Shown piece after piece: positions 17,507-27,514 of a DNA stretch of 38,299 nucleotides (position 1 is its first letter; the number at the start of each line of letters is the position of its first letter). A program made the position numbers and the translations under genes. A model generated the notes under the pieces. It did no database searches. It worked only from the letters and a program-made list of their open reading frames with translations, and was not told the DNA's origin. The stretch comes from Cryobacterium sp. PH31-AA6 (GTDB lineage: Bacteria; Actinomycetota; Actinomycetes; Actinomycetales; Microbacteriaceae), in NCBI RefSeq assembly GCF_030063195.1, contig NZ_JASISS010000029.1:1-38299 (forward strand), in the 5' to 3' direction.

Positions 17507-19764
17507 ACGTCGTAGACGGCGTCGATCCGGCGCACGGCGTTGAGAACACGGTCCAGGTGGGTGGTGTCCCCCATCTCGAAGACGAACCGGCTGATCGCGA
17601 GCCGGTCGGTCGAGGTGTGCACGGTGGCCGACAGGATGTTCACGTGGTGCTCGGACAGCACCCGGGTCACGTCTGAGAGCAGGCCAGACCGATCGAGCGC
17701 CTCGATCTGGATCTGAACCAGGAAGAGGCTCTTCGAGGTGGGCGCCCAGTCCACGTCGATCATCCGCTCGGGTTCCTTGAGCAGCGATTGCACGTTGCGG
17801 CAGCCGGCCTGGTGCACGGACACCCCGGCGCCGCGGGTGATGAAGCCGACGACCTTGTCGCCAGGCACCGGTGTGCAACAGCGGGCCAGCTTGACCAGGA
17901 TGTCGGGGGCTCCCCGCACGAGGATACCGGAGTCGCTGTTTCGCAGTGTCTGCGTGCGGCCGTGCGGGGCGAACGGCAGATCGGTCGCGTCGCTCTCCTC
18001 GACGCTCTGCAGCGTGGCGACGACCTTCTCCAGCACGGACTGGGTCGACACGTGGCCCTCGCCGACCGCGGCGTAGAGGGCGGACACGTCCTCGTACTTC
18101 ATCACCGCCGCCACCTCGGCGAACGAATCCTGGTTCATCAGCTTCTGCAGCGGCAGATTCTGCTTGCGCATCGCGCGCGCGATCGAGTCACGGCCCTGCT
18201 CGATCGCCTCGTCGCGGCGTTCCTTGGTGAACCACTGGCGGATCTTGTTGCGCGCCCTGGGGCTCTTGACGAAGTTGAGCCAGTCCTTGCTCGGCCCGGA
18301 GTCCGGGTTCTTCGAGGTGAAAACCTCGACCACGTCGCCCGTGATCAACGCGCTCTCCAGGGGAACCAGGCGACCGTTCACCTTGGCGCCCATGGTGCGG
18401 TGACCGACCTCGGTGTGCACCGCGTAGGCGAAGTCGACCGGGGTGGCCCCGTTGGGCAATCCGATCACGCGCCCCTTGGGGGTGAAGACGTAGACCTCCT
18501 TCGCGCCGATCTCGTAGCGGAGGGAGTCGAGGAATTCGCCGGGGTCGGCGGTCTCGGCCTGCCAGTCCGAAATGTGCGCCAGCCAGGCCATGTCGGTGTC
18601 GCTCTGCGGGCCAGGCCCCGAGCTCTTGCCGTTGACCTGTTCCTTGTACTTCCAGTGCGAGGCAACACCGAACTCCGCGCGCTGGTGCATCTCCTGGGTG
18701 CGGATCTGGATCTCGACGGCGCGGCCGCTCGGGCCGAGCACGGTGGTGTGCAGCGACTGGTACAGGTTGAACTTGGGGGTCGCGATGTAGTCCTTGAACC
18801 GGCCGGGCAGCGGCGTCCACCTGGCGTGGATGGCCCCGAGAACGGCGTAGCAGTCACGCACCGAGTTGACGAGCACCCGGATGCCGACGAGGTCGTAGAT
18901 CTCGTCGAACTCACGACCGCGAACGACCATCTTCTGGTAGATGGAGTAGTACTGCTTCGGCCGCCCCGCGACCTTGCCGCGGATCCGGGCCGCCTTGAGG
19001 TCGTCGGTGATCGCGTCGATGACGTGCTGGACGAATTCCTCACGCTGCGGGGTGCGCTGCTTGACCAGGCTCTCGATCTCGGCGTAGAGCTTCGGGTAGA
19101 GCACGGCGAAGGAGAGGTCCTCGAGTTCCCACTTGATCGTCTGGATGCCCAGCCGGTGCGCGAGGGGCGCGTAGATCTCGAGGGTCTCGGTGGCCTTGCG
19201 AACGGCGGAGGCCGCCGGAACGAAACCCCAGGTTCGAGCGTTGTGGAGCCGGTCGGCGAGTTTGATGATCAGCACACGGATGTCCTTGGACATCGCCACG
19301 ATCATCTTGCGAACGGTCTCCGCCTGGGTGCTGTCCCCGTACTTGACCTTGTCGAGCTTGGTGACGCCGTCGACGAGCATCGTGATCTCGTCACCGAAGT
19401 CGGCGCGGAGCTGGTCGAGCGTGTACTCGGTGTCTTCGACCGTGTCGTGCAGGAGTGCGGCGGCGATGGTCTTCGGCCCGATCCCCAGGTCGGCGAGAAT
19501 CTGCGCGACCGCAACCGGGTGAGTGATGTACGGCTCGCCGCTGCGCCGGAACTGGCCCTCGTGGGCCCCTTCGGCGGCGGCATACGCGCGCTCGATGATC
19601 GACAGGTCGACCTTCGGATGGTGCAGCCGCACCGTCTTGAGCAGGGTGTCGACCGCGCCGGCCGGCTGAGCCCGCGAGAAGATCCGCGGCACGAGGCGTC
19701 TCAGCGACGCCGACGGAATGGGCGCCGGCGTCGACGAGGCAGGAGGAGTCGTTATCTCGGTCAC
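17485..19764 (-). CDS. relA: Bifunctional (p)ppGpp synthetase/hydrolase
   Basis: This Rel enzyme makes and degrades the stringent-response alarmone and responds to uncharged tRNA on ribosomes. The 759-residue protein has the HD hydrolase domain with intact THPVAVAQIL (His82) and HDTVEDT (106-112), so hydrolysis is expected. The synthetase domain follows (VRGREFDEIYDLVGIRV, YQSLHTTV), then the TGS domain (VYVFTPKGRVIGLP), helical and Cys-rich regions (RCCTPVPGDKVVGF), and the C-terminal ACT domain. The GTG start has GAGG 7 nt before it. A TGATAAT at about 19788-19794 could be its -10 box. secF lies 120 bp upstream on the same strand. Confidence 0.97.
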   Translation of the reverse strand: MTEITTPPASSTPAPIPSASLRRLVPRIFSRAQPAGAVDTLLKTVRLHHPKVDLSIIERAYAAAEGAHEGQFRRSGEPYITHPVAVAQILADLGIGPKTIAAALLHDTVEDTEYTLDQLRADFGDEITMLVDGVTKLDKVKYGDSTQAETVRKMIVAMSKDIRVLIIKLADRLHNARTWGFVPAASAVRKATETLEIYAPLAHRLGIQTIKWELEDLSFAVLYPKLYAEIESLVKQRTPQREEFVQHVIDAITDDLKAARIRGKVAGRPKQYYSIYQKMVVRGREFDEIYDLVGIRVLVNSVRDCYAVLGAIHARWTPLPGRFKDYIATPKFNLYQSLHTTVLGPSGRAVEIQIRTQEMHQRAEFGVASHWKYKEQVNGKSSGPGPQSDTDMAWLAHISDWQAETADPGEFLDSLRYEIGAKEVYVFTPKGRVIGLPNGATPVDFAYAVHTEVGHRTMGAKVNGRLVPLESALITGDVVEVFTSKNPDSGPSKDWLNFVKSPRARNKIRQWFTKERRDEAIEQGRDSIARAMRKQNLPLQKLMNQDSFAEVAAVMKYEDVSALYAAVGEGHVSTQSVLEKVVATLQSVEESDATDLPFAPHGRTQTLRNSDSGILVRGAPDILVKLARCCTPVPGDKVVGFITRGAGVSVHQAGCRNVQSLLKEPERMIDVDWAPTSKSLFLVQIQIEALDRSGLLSDVTRVLSEHHVNILSATVHTSTDRLAISRFVFEMGDTTHLDRVLNAVRRIDAVYDVYRVNDG

Positions 19765-19884
19765 CTGGTCACCTCATCTCCCTCACCTAATTATCACTCT
19801 TCGCAGAGTTGAATCAGGCTACCGGAAGTCGGGAGGCCCCGATGACCCGTGCACCCGACAAATGGGCACCCGACGGGTGTGCGG

Positions 19885-20901
19885 TCACGCGGTGACGCCC
19901 TCGGACACCTTGGTGGCCGACCCGGCCTTGGCACGCAGCAGCAGCGCCTTCTTGTCGCGCTTCCGCACGCCGGGTTCGCGGGTTCGGAGACCGGCATAGA
20001 GCGGAGAGGCGATGAAGATGGTCGAGTACGCACCGGCGATGATGCCGATCAGGAGCGCCAGCGAGATGTCCCGCAGCGTTCCGGCCCCGAGCACGAAGGC
20101 GCCGATGAAGAGAATGGACCCCACCGGCAGCACGGCCACGACCGACGTGTTGATCGAACGGACCAGGGTCTGGTTCACGGCAAGGTTCACCGATTCCGCG
20201 AAAGTGCGGCGCGACTCCGGGCCGTCCTGCCTGGTGTTCTCCCGGATCTTGTCGAAGACCACGACGGTGTCGTAGAGCGAGTAGCCGAGGATGGTCAGGA
20301 AGCCGATGACAGCGGCCGGGGTGATCTCGAAACCGGTGATGCCGTAGAACCCGGCGGTGATCACCAGGTCGTGCAGCAGCGCCGCCATGGCGGCCAGGGA
20401 CATCTTCCAGGTGCGGAAGTACAGCGCCATGCCGATGGCCGCGAGAACCAGGAAGATCACCAGGCCGCGGAGGGCCTGCCCGGTGATGTCCGCGCCCCAG
20501 GACGGGCCGATGAAGGAGGCGGTCACCTTGTCGACGGGCACCGCGAACGCGTCCGCCAGCGCGGTGCGCACGGACCGGGTCGCGTCGCTGCTGAGCTGGT
20601 CGGTCTGAACCCGGATGCCGTTGTTGCTCACATTGGACACCTTGGTCACTGCGGCGGGCACGACACTGGTCACGGCCTGTGCGGCCGCAGCCTGGTCCTG
20701 CTTCGCGATATCCGACACGACGAATTCGGAACCGCCGGTGAACTCGATACCGAAGACGAATCCTCCGCGGAGCTGCGGGACGACCAGGGCGATCAGGATC
20801 GCCACTGCGGCGACGAGATACCAGGTCTTGCGTCGTCCGACGATGTTGAACGAGCGCTTGCCGGTGTGCAGGTCGTTGCCGAACTGGGAGAAGCTGGCCA
20901 T
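19885..20901 (-). CDS. secF: Protein translocase subunit SecF
   Basis: SecF works with SecD to pull exported proteins through the SecYEG channel using the proton gradient. The 338-residue protein has a first transmembrane helix (about 27-46), the GIEFTGGSEFVV segment after it, an extracytoplasmic loop, and five more helices including DLVITAGFYGITGFEITPA and the VVFDKIRENTR loop. The C-terminal tail is basic. Its ATG shares a base with the secD stop (TAATG), so the two are translationally coupled. Confidence 0.97.
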   Translation of the reverse strand: MASFSQFGNDLHTGKRSFNIVGRRKTWYLVAAVAILIALVVPQLRGGFVFGIEFTGGSEFVVSDIAKQDQAAAAQAVTSVVPAAVTKVSNVSNNGIRVQTDQLSSDATRSVRTALADAFAVPVDKVTASFIGPSWGADITGQALRGLVIFLVLAAIGMALYFRTWKMSLAAMAALLHDLVITAGFYGITGFEITPAAVIGFLTILGYSLYDTVVVFDKIRENTRQDGPESRRTFAESVNLAVNQTLVRSINTSVVAVLPVGSILFIGAFVLGAGTLRDISLALLIGIIAGAYSTIFIASPLYAGLRTREPGVRKRDKKALLLRAKAGSATKVSEGVTA

Positions 20902-22622
20902 TAGGAATCCTTCCCGTCGGTCGACCGATCCGCGCTGGAACCGACCAGTTCGGCAGCCTTGCGTTCGGCGATGGTCTGCCGTTTGGCGGCCTCGCGACTT
21001 GCCGAGGAGAGCTTTGACGAGGCAAGCTGCGGTGAGGGAGCGAACTTGGCCCGCCCCCGGTAGGTCGCGCCGAGTGCGCGCGGGTCAAGCCCGGAGAGCC
21101 GGTGACCGTCGTTGAAGAACCGGGTCTGGGCGAGCAGCTGCAGCACCGGGTGGGTGAAGAGGATCACCACGGCGACGTCGACGAGCGTCGTCAGGCCGAG
21201 GGTGAGGGCGAAGCCCTTGACGTTTCCGACGGCGACGATGAACAGGACGCCGGCGGCGAGGAAGTTCACGGCGTCGGAGGCCAGCACGGTGCGGAGGGCA
21301 CGCTTCCAGCCTGCCTCGACCGCGGACTCCAGTCCGCGTCCGTCGCGCAGTTCGTCGCGCACCCGCTCGAAGTAGACGATGAAGGAGTCGGCGGTGATGC
21401 CGATCGCCACGATCAACCCCGCGACCCCGGCGAGCGAGAGCCGGTAGCCCTCGCGCCAGGACAGGATGGTGATCAACAGGTAGGTGATCAGCGCCGCCAC
21501 GGTGAGCGAGGCCACCGTCACCAGGCCGAGGAGCCGGTACTGCACGAGCGAGTACAGCACGACGAGGATCAGGCCGATCAGTCCCGCGATCAGTCCGCTG
21601 CCGAGCTGGGTCGAGCCGAGGGTGGCTGAAATGGTGTCCTGGCTCTGCACCGTGAAGCTGATCGGCAGGGCGCCGAACTTGAGCTGGTCGGCGAGGGTCT
21701 TGGAGGAGTCCTGGGTGAAGTTTCCGCTGATCTGGGCGTTGCCGTCGGTGATCACGGCCAGGGTGCGCGGGGCCGAGATGACCTTGCCGTCGAGCACGAT
21801 GGCGAACTGGTTCTGTACGCCGGTCAGGCCGCTGAGGCGGGTGCTGACGGTCGCGAAGTCCTTGGTGCCGGTGCCGTCGAACGCGATGTTGACGACCCAC
21901 TCGCCGGTGGTGGCTCCGGTCTGCGTGGTCTTCTGGCCGCTGGTGGCGTCGGAGACGTTCTCGCCGCTGACCTCGACCGGGCCGAGGATGTACTTGACCG
22001 AACCGTCGGTTTCGCAGGTGACCAGGGGGTCCTTGGCCGGTGCGACATTGGAGGTGTCGATCTTGCTGCAGTCGAACGCGTCGTACTGGGCCTGCAGGGC
22101 CGGGGTGACATAGCTGAGGTCACTGCCGTCCGTCGGGACCGCCGTCGGCGTGGTGGACAGGTTCGGGTCGGCCGTGGGCGCCGGGGTGGCACTGGACGTG
22201 CCGTCGCTGCCGACGCTGGAGGCCGACGGCGCCGCCGCGACAAGAACGGGACGGAACTCGAGCTTCGCCGAGGATTCGATCCGGTTGATCGTCGCGTCGT
22301 CCGGGATCCCGGGGATGGACACGACGATGTTCTGGCCGCCCTGGGTGTTGATCTCCGCCTCGGACACACCGGCGGAGTCGATCCGCTGACGGATGATCGA
22401 CACGGCCTGGTTCAACTGGTCCTGCGACACCGACTGGCCGGACTCGAGCTTCGGCGCGAGGATGATCTGCGTGCCTCCCTCGAGGTCGAGGGCCAGCTTG
22501 GGGGCCCAGGACCCACCTCCGGAAAGAACGCCGGCGCTATTGAGGGCGATCAGGCCGACAATGATCACGCCCAGCCACGTCAGGGAACGCCAGGCCTTCT
22601 TGGCCGGAGTCGACTTTGCCAC
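20901..22622 (-). CDS. secD: Protein translocase subunit SecD
   Basis: SecD is the partner of SecF in the Sec export machine. The 573-residue protein has an N-terminal helix (about 13-32), DLEGGTQIIL, and a long extracytoplasmic P1 domain with a Ser/Thr/Ala/Pro-rich insertion (about 128-170, which includes repeated TPAPTADP-like sequence). The C-terminal membrane domain contains the conserved GIGITADSFIVYFERV and DGRGLESAVEAGWKRAL segments. It starts with GTG. The low-complexity insertion is typical of actinobacterial SecD and not a defect. Confidence 0.97.
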   Translation of the reverse strand: MAKSTPAKKAWRSLTWLGVIIVGLIALNSAGVLSGGGSWAPKLALDLEGGTQIILAPKLESGQSVSQDQLNQAVSIIRQRIDSAGVSEAEINTQGGQNIVVSIPGIPDDATINRIESSAKLEFRPVLVAAAPSASSVGSDGTSSATPAPTADPNLSTTPTAVPTDGSDLSYVTPALQAQYDAFDCSKIDTSNVAPAKDPLVTCETDGSVKYILGPVEVSGENVSDATSGQKTTQTGATTGEWVVNIAFDGTGTKDFATVSTRLSGLTGVQNQFAIVLDGKVISAPRTLAVITDGNAQISGNFTQDSSKTLADQLKFGALPISFTVQSQDTISATLGSTQLGSGLIAGLIGLILVVLYSLVQYRLLGLVTVASLTVAALITYLLITILSWREGYRLSLAGVAGLIVAIGITADSFIVYFERVRDELRDGRGLESAVEAGWKRALRTVLASDAVNFLAAGVLFIVAVGNVKGFALTLGLTTLVDVAVVILFTHPVLQLLAQTRFFNDGHRLSGLDPRALGATYRGRAKFAPSPQLASSKLSSASREAAKRQTIAERKAAELVGSSADRSTDGKDS

Positions 22623-22645
22623 CTTGGAACTCAGCTTTCTTTACA

Positions 22646-22672
22646 CATGCCCGCGCCGATGGCGCGGGCATG
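22646..22672. repeat. Perfect 12-bp hairpin between yajC and secD
   Basis: CATGCCCGCGCC and GGCGCGGGCATG flank a 3-nt loop. It lies between the yajC stop and secD start on their transcript and is followed by TGTAAAGAAAG rather than a T tract. It is therefore more likely a processing or attenuation element than a full terminator. Confidence 0.7.
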
Positions 22673-22685
22673 GGAGAGGGGTTGG

Positions 22686-23090
22686 TTACGCGTCGCCCTT
22701 TTTGGGTTCTTCGTCGGAATCTGCATCGGTGACGCGCTGGCCGAACTCGGGTTCGCCCATCACGATCGCGCTGTCTTCGTTGAGCGCAGCGGCCTCGAGG
22801 GAGTCGACGTCGGATTCGGTCTCGGCCACGATGGGGTCGACGACGCGGGCGATGGTCTGGCGGTGCAGGTGAACGACGGTGCCGGGCGCGATCTCGAGGG
22901 CGACCTTGTTGGCTTCCTCATCGATCGACAGGATGGTGCCGTACATGCCGAAGTTGGTCATGACCTCGGCCCCGGCCACCATCTGGGACTGCAGTGCTGC
23001 CTGGTCCTTCTGGCGCTTGCGGCCATTGCGGAACATGAAGAAGACAAGCACGGCCAGAACGGCGAGCATGACAAGAGTCAACGGATCCAT
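22686..23090 (-). CDS. yajC: Preprotein translocase subunit YajC
   Basis: YajC is the small SecDF-associated inner-membrane protein. The 134-residue protein has one N-terminal helix (about 4-20, LTLVMLAVLAVLVFFMF), the basic turn RNGRKRQKDQ, and the conserved domain with GAEVMTNFGMYGTI and VALEIAPGTVVHLHRQTIARVV. An acidic tail makes it longer than the E. coli protein. The frame is open to 23159, but the family start is the ATG at 23090. It is first in the yajC-secD-secF set and follows ruvB after 75 bp, where a small GGCTCG/CGAGCC hairpin (23143-23157) lies. Confidence 0.94.
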   Translation of the reverse strand: MDPLTLVMLAVLAVLVFFMFRNGRKRQKDQAALQSQMVAGAEVMTNFGMYGTILSIDEEANKVALEIAPGTVVHLHRQTIARVVDPIVAETESDVDSLEAAALNEDSAIVMGEPEFGQRVTDADSDEEPKKGDA

Positions 23091-23165
23091 AAAACTGTGA
23101 AACCTTCCGGTTGCGGCGCGATGGCCGAAGCATGAGCGAGCGGGCTCGTGGCGAGCCAACTTGAA

Positions 23166-24233
23166 TTATAGGTCATCCAGGGTGAGGGCGACTTGAGGCG
23201 CGTTGCCCTGCGGACCGGCGAGACCGAAGTGCCGCCAGGCCGCCGGAGTGGCCACGCGCCCACGCGGGGTGCGCGTGAGGAAGCCTATCCGCACGAGGAA
23301 GGGCTCGACGACCGCCTCGATGGTCTCGGACTCCTCACCCACCGAGACGGCGAGGGTGTTCAGCCCGACCGGCCCACCCCCAAAACGGGTCAGGATGATC
23401 TGCATGACCTCGCGGTCGAGTCGATCCAGCCCGATCGCGTCCACGTCGTAGAGCTCGAGTGCGGCATGCACCGCGGACAGGTCGGCGTCTCCCCCGTGCA
23501 CCAGCGCGTAGTCGCGCACCCGGCGGAGCAGGCGGTTTGCGATCCGGGGCGTGCCCCGGCAGCGCCCGGCGATCTCCGCCAGGGCCCGCCGGTCGATCGG
23601 GAGCCCGAGCAGCACGGCCGCGCGGCCAAGGACCTGTTCCAGCTCGCTCTCCGCGTAGAACTCGAGGTGGGCGGTGAACCCGAACCGATCGCGGAGCGGG
23701 TTCGGCAGCAGGCCGGACCTCGTCGTGGCCCCCACCAGCGTGAACGGCGCGAGGTCGAGCGGGATGGACGTGGCGCCGGCACCCTTGCCGACCATGATGT
23801 CAATCCGGAAGTCCTCCATCGCCAGGTAGAGCATTTCCTCGGCGGAGCGGGCCATCCGGTGGATCTCGTCGATGAACAGCACCTCGCCGGGGACCAGGGA
23901 CGACAGGATCGCCGCCAGGTCTCCGGCGTGCTGGATGGCCGGCCCGCTGGACATCCGCAGCGGGCGGTTGCCCTCGTAGGCGATGATCATGGCCAGGGTG
24001 GTCTTGCCCAGGCCTGGCGGGCCGGCGAGCAGGATGTGGTCGGGGGTGCGGTTCTGCATGGTCGCCGCGGTCAGCAGCAGTTGCAGCTGTCCGCGAACCT
24101 TGTGCTGGCCGACGAACTCGGCCAGGCTGCGCGGTCGCAGCGCACCCTCGAAGGCCAGCTCGGCCTCACCCTCGAGCGCGGGGTTGGTCACTTCGACGCC
24201 GGGGTCGCCGGCCAGGCCGGGGTTGGAGGTCAT
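23166..24233 (-). CDS. ruvB: Holliday junction branch-migration DNA helicase RuvB
   Basis: RuvB is the hexameric AAA+ motor of the RuvABC complex that moves Holliday junctions. The 355-residue protein has Walker A GPPGLGKT at 71-78, Walker [11 protein letters not shown] near 118-126, [18 protein letters not shown] (sensor and arginine finger), and the C-terminal winged helix ([15 protein letters not shown], ending in RTPRGRVAT). The ATG overlaps the ruvA stop by 4 bases. Confidence 0.98.
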   Translation of the reverse strand: MTSNPGLAGDPGVEVTNPALEGEAELAFEGALRPRSLAEFVGQHKVRGQLQLLLTAATMQNRTPDHILLAGPPGLGKTTLAMIIAYEGNRPLRMSSGPAIQHAGDLAAILSSLVPGEVLFIDEIHRMARSAEEMLYLAMEDFRIDIMVGKGAGATSIPLDLAPFTLVGATTRSGLLPNPLRDRFGFTAHLEFYAESELEQVLGRAAVLLGLPIDRRALAEIAGRCRGTPRIANRLLRRVRDYALVHGGDADLSAVHAALELYDVDAIGLDRLDREVMQIILTRFGGGPVGLNTLAVSVGEESETIEAVVEPFLVRIGFLTRTPRGRVATPAAWRHFGLAGPQGNAPQVALTLDDL

Positions 24234-24853
24234 GGGCGGCGCTCCGATGCCTGCTGCGCGGGTCCGAGCCGGGCCAGGACCAGGCGGAGCAGGCTGGCCA
24301 CCCCGACCTGGTCTGGGTCGGCCGCGTCGGCGAGCGTCTCCTCGACCGCCTGGGCCGCGACCCGCTCCGACCAGCCGAGGCCGATCAGCGCCGCCTGAAC
24401 GCCCGCCGCCACGGTGGTGGCCACCTGGCGTCCGGCGACGGATGCCACGCTGGTGACGGCGAGCTTGCCGGCGAGTGACAAGACGATGAGCTTGGCCGTC
24501 TTGGGCCCGATCCCGCTGACCTTGCGGAAGACGCCGTCGTCTTCGTCTGCGACCGCCTGCGCAATCTGGTTCGGACCGAGCACGGCGAGCACGCCGAGAG
24601 CGGACTTGGGGCCGACCCCGGTCACACCGACAAGCAGTTCGAAGACCGCGAGTTCGTCGGCGCCGGGAAATCCATAGAGGGTGAGGGAGTCCTCACGCAC
24701 AATCAGGGTGGTGGCCAGGCGGGCCTCCGTGCCGTGGCGCAGCGAGAGCGCCGTCGTGGGGGTCACCTGCACGGCCAGGCCCACTCCCCCGACCTCGATC
24801 ACGACCGTCGAGCCGAGGGCGGAGAGGACGAGGCCACGTACGGAGGAGATCAC
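24230..24853 (-). CDS. ruvA: Holliday junction DNA helicase RuvA
   Basis: RuvA binds the four-way junction and loads RuvB. The 207-residue protein shows the N-terminal OB fold ([25 protein letters not shown]), two helix-hairpin-helix motifs ([14 protein letters not shown] and [13 protein letters not shown]), and the C-terminal RuvB-binding domain after a flexible linker. It overlaps ruvC and ruvB by 4 bases each. Confidence 0.97.
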   Translation of the reverse strand: MISSVRGLVLSALGSTVVIEVGGVGLAVQVTPTTALSLRHGTEARLATTLIVREDSLTLYGFPGADELAVFELLVGVTGVGPKSALGVLAVLGPNQIAQAVADEDDGVFRKVSGIGPKTAKLIVLSLAGKLAVTSVASVAGRQVATTVAAGVQAALIGLGWSERVAAQAVEETLADAADPDQVGVASLLRLVLARLGPAQQASERRP

Positions 24854-25452
24854 CGCTTAAGACTACGGGGCACGGGTGATACAGAGCTGCGTTCGGCGGC
24901 GCGCCACGCCTTCTGGGCCGGGGTGAGGCCACCGGCAGGGGCAGCGGGGGCGCCGGGCAGGGTCCCGCCGGAGGCCCCGGTGCGCCAGGCGTGGCAGATG
25001 GCCAGGGCGAGCGCGTCGGCCGCATCCGCGGGCCTGGGCACCTCCGAGAGGCCGAGCACCCGGGCGACCATGGCCCCAACCTGTGCCTTGTCGGCCGAAC
25101 CGTAGCCGGTGATGGCTGCCTTGACCTCGCTCGGGGTGTGCAGGCTGACCGGCAGTCCACGCTGGGCGGCCAGCAGCAGGGCGACCCCGCTGATCTGGGC
25201 GGTGCCCATCACGGTGCTCACGTTGTTCTGGGCGAACACCCGTTCGATCGCGACGAAGGCAGGCTTGTGCCGGTCGAGCATTTCTTCGAGTCCCCGGCTG
25301 ATCAGGAGCAGTCTCTGCTCCAAGGGCAGGTCGGGGGCGCTGCGGAGCACCGCAACGTCAACCAGGGTCGCCGTGCGGTTTCCCGCGACATCGACGACAC
25401 CCACGCCGCAGCGGGTGAGCCCGGGGTCGATGCCGAGCACCCGGACGCTCAT
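24850..25452 (-). CDS. ruvC: Crossover junction endodeoxyribonuclease RuvC
   Basis: RuvC cuts Holliday junctions. The 200-residue protein has the first catalytic Asp in [10 protein letters not shown] (residue 9), Glu70 in VAIERVF, the DNA-contact [12 protein letters not shown] segment, and acidic residues in [16 protein letters not shown]. The last 40 residues form a Pro/Gly/Ala-rich and basic tail not needed in E. coli RuvC. yebC ends 6 bp upstream, and the gene overlaps ruvA downstream. Confidence 0.97.
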   Translation of the reverse strand: MSVRVLGIDPGLTRCGVGVVDVAGNRTATLVDVAVLRSAPDLPLEQRLLLISRGLEEMLDRHKPAFVAIERVFAQNNVSTVMGTAQISGVALLLAAQRGLPVSLHTPSEVKAAITGYGSADKAQVGAMVARVLGLSEVPRPADAADALALAICHAWRTGASGGTLPGAPAAPAGGLTPAQKAWRAAERSSVSPVPRSLKR

Positions 25453-25458
25453 CGCCCG

Positions 25459-26223
25459 CTACTCGTTTTCGGCTTCGAGCTCCGCCGAGACCTCGGCCGA
25501 CACATCGTAGTTGCTGTAGATATTCTGCACGTCGTCGAGTTCCTCGAGGGCGTCGATCAGTCGGAACACCTTGCGGGCGGTCTCGGCGTCGACCTCGACC
25601 TTGAGCTGCGGGATGAAGGCGACGTCGGCGGAGTCATAGTCGATGCCCGCGGCCTGCAGCGCCGTGCGGGTGGCGACGAGATCGTGGACCTCGCTGAGCA
25701 CCTCGAATTTCTCGCCCTCGTCGATGACCTCTTCGGCCCCGGCATCGAGTACCGCGGCGAGCACATCGTCTTCGGTGACGTTCGTGCCCTTGGGCACGAC
25801 CACGACACCCTTGCGGTGGAAGTTGTAGGCGACACTGCCCGGGTCGGCCATGTTCCCGCCATTGCGGGTGACCGTGGTTCGCACCTCGGCGGCGGCCCGG
25901 TTCTTGTTGTCGGTCAGACACTCGATCATGATGGCGACGCCGTGGGCCGCGTAGCCCTCGTACATGATCGTCGAGTAGTCGACGGCCTCGCCGGTCAGCC
26001 CCCCGCCGCGCTTGACGGCGCGGTCGATGTTCTCATTCGGAACCGAGGTCTTCTTGGCCTTCTGGATCGCGTCGACCAGCGTCGGGTTTCCGGACAGGTC
26101 GATGCCGCCCATCCGGGCCGCCACCTCGATGTTCTTGATCAACTTGGCGAAGGCCTTGGCCCGACGTGAGTCGGTGACCGCCTTCTGGTGCTTCGTTGTC
26201 GCCCACTTGGAATGTCCGGACAT
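25459..26223 (-). CDS. YebC/PmpR family DNA-binding protein
   Basis: Members act as transcriptional regulators or, as shown for some homologues, help translation through difficult motifs. The 254-residue length is normal. The start [20 protein letters not shown] is the family signature, and the conserved [18 protein letters not shown] segment follows. The C-terminus is acidic. The frame continues upstream to 26298, but the MSGHSKW start at 26223 is clear. Its place before ruvCAB is conserved in many bacteria. I give no symbol because the paralogue cannot be told. Confidence 0.95.
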   Translation of the reverse strand: MSGHSKWATTKHQKAVTDSRRAKAFAKLIKNIEVAARMGGIDLSGNPTLVDAIQKAKKTSVPNENIDRAVKRGGGLTGEAVDYSTIMYEGYAAHGVAIMIECLTDNKNRAAAEVRTTVTRNGGNMADPGSVAYNFHRKGVVVVPKGTNVTEDDVLAAVLDAGAEEVIDEGEKFEVLSEVHDLVATRTALQAAGIDYDSADVAFIPQLKVEVDAETARKVFRLIDALEELDDVQNIYSNYDVSAEVSAELEAENE

Positions 26224-26353
26224 GAATCTCCCGTTTTGTTTCGCTTGGCTGTCATCGGTGCCGCACCTGCTGACGCTGGTCCCGTATTGCGTGGTCATCG
26301 CACCGTTTGGGTGCTGCCCATTCTAACCCGCGGTGCCCGGTCGGGAGCGGTTT

Positions 26354-26899
26354 TCACCCGGCGGGTGGCGCGGCGAGCAGCTTATTCAGGGTGCGCAGGT
26401 TGCGGGTCGTCGTGCTCGAACGGTACCTGGCCCTGCCGGTCACCCTGCTGAAGGCGCTCGCGATCCCGACGCTGCGGAGCACCTGCCAGTAGAGCACGCC
26501 GGCGCCGGCCTCGACCGTCTCGACGGCCGGGTCGAGGCCGGGCGACAAGGCGGCGAGCTCGTCGAGCACGGCCTGGTCGGAGCCGAAGAGCAGATACGAA
26601 TGCCAGCCCTCGCGTTCGGCGTCGAACGGGAAGCCCCGCACCACCCCGGCCAGCGTGCCTGTGTCGACAAGCACGATCCAGGCTTCGTACCCGAACGTCT
26701 CCCTGAGGGCGTGTTCGATCCGCGCCTTGAGCGCGGCGGCATCCGTCTGATCGGTGTCGAAGAGTACGTTGCCGCTGGCCAGCACCGTGCGGACATTGGT
26801 GAGGCCGATGGCCTGGAACGTGTCGCGGAGGTCGCTCATCGCGATCGTGATCCCGTTCACGTTGATGCCGCGCAACAGCGCGACGACCCGGGTGGTCAA
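26354..26899 (-). CDS. DUF1697 domain protein
   Basis: This 181-residue soluble protein begins TTRVVALLRGINVNG, the hallmark of DUF1697, and continues with LRDTFQAIGLTNVRTVLASGNV and a C-terminal RSSTTTRNLRTLNKLL. No biochemical activity is established for the family. The start is probably TTG at 26899, preceded by GAGGGC and 10 bp after the pdxT stop. That makes it part of the pdxS-pdxT transcript, although no link to vitamin B6 is known. Confidence 0.88.
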   Translation of the reverse strand: MTTRVVALLRGINVNGITIAMSDLRDTFQAIGLTNVRTVLASGNVLFDTDQTDAAALKARIEHALRETFGYEAWIVLVDTGTLAGVVRGFPFDAEREGWHSYLLFGSDQAVLDELAALSPGLDPAVETVEAGAGVLYWQVLRSVGIASAFSRVTGRARYRSSTTTRNLRTLNKLLAAPPAG

Positions 26900-26909
26900 C
26901 GCCGGGCCC

Positions 26910-27503
26910 TCAGCCGCCGAAGCCGACCCGGGCCACGGTACGCAGGAAGTACTCGTGGAAACGATGCTCCCCCGTGATCTCCGGGTGGAAGGACGTGCCG
27001 AGGAGATTGCCCTGCTCGACGGCGACACACCGCCCGTCGGCGAGGGTGGCCAGCGCCCTGGCGCGATGCCCGACGGTGTCGACGACCGGCGCACGGATGA
27101 AGACCGCGTGCACCGGGGCGACGCCGAGCACGGGCACGTCGAGGTCGGTTTCGAACGACGCCGTCTGTGAGCCGAAGGCGTTCCGGCGCACCGTGATATC
27201 GAGGCCACCGAGGCTTTCCTGGCCGCGGATGGAATCGAGAACGGTGTCGGCGAGCATGATCAACCCGGCGCAGGTGCCGTAGACAGGCAGGCCGGAGCGG
27301 ATCCGGCTGCGGAGCGGTTCGGCCAGGCCGAAGGCGCGAGCCATCTTGTCCATCACGCTGGACTCGCCGCCCGGAATCACGAGACCGTTGACCCGGTCCA
27401 GTTCCTCCGGACGGCGAACGAGTTCGACCTCCGCGCCGAGCCCCCGAAGGAGCGCGGCATGCTCACGAAAGTCACCCTGAAGGGCGAGAACTCCAACGCT
27501 CAC
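26910..27503 (-). CDS. pdxT: Pyridoxal 5'-phosphate synthase glutaminase subunit PdxT
   Basis: PdxT hydrolyses glutamine and passes ammonia to PdxS for PLP synthesis. The 197-residue class I glutaminase starts SVGVLALQGDFREH. It has the oxyanion and nucleophile segment PVYGTCAGLI with Cys78, and SFHPEITGEHRFHEYF with His173 and Glu175, completing the triad. It lies 11 bp downstream of pdxS. The organism therefore uses the DXP-independent route to vitamin B6. Confidence 0.97.
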   Translation of the reverse strand: MSVGVLALQGDFREHAALLRGLGAEVELVRRPEELDRVNGLVIPGGESSVMDKMARAFGLAEPLRSRIRSGLPVYGTCAGLIMLADTVLDSIRGQESLGGLDITVRRNAFGSQTASFETDLDVPVLGVAPVHAVFIRAPVVDTVGHRARALATLADGRCVAVEQGNLLGTSFHPEITGEHRFHEYFLRTVARVGFGG

Positions 27504-27514
27504 GAACGACGCAA

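Noticed and set aside
17788..19812. A 674-codon plus-strand frame opposite relA
   Set aside because: Same reason: a long antisense shadow with no family signature.
19851..19879. Direct repeat of GCACCCGAC after secF as a terminator or regulatory site
   Set aside because: Only two short copies; the possible stems are either loop-less or weak, so I could not support a function.
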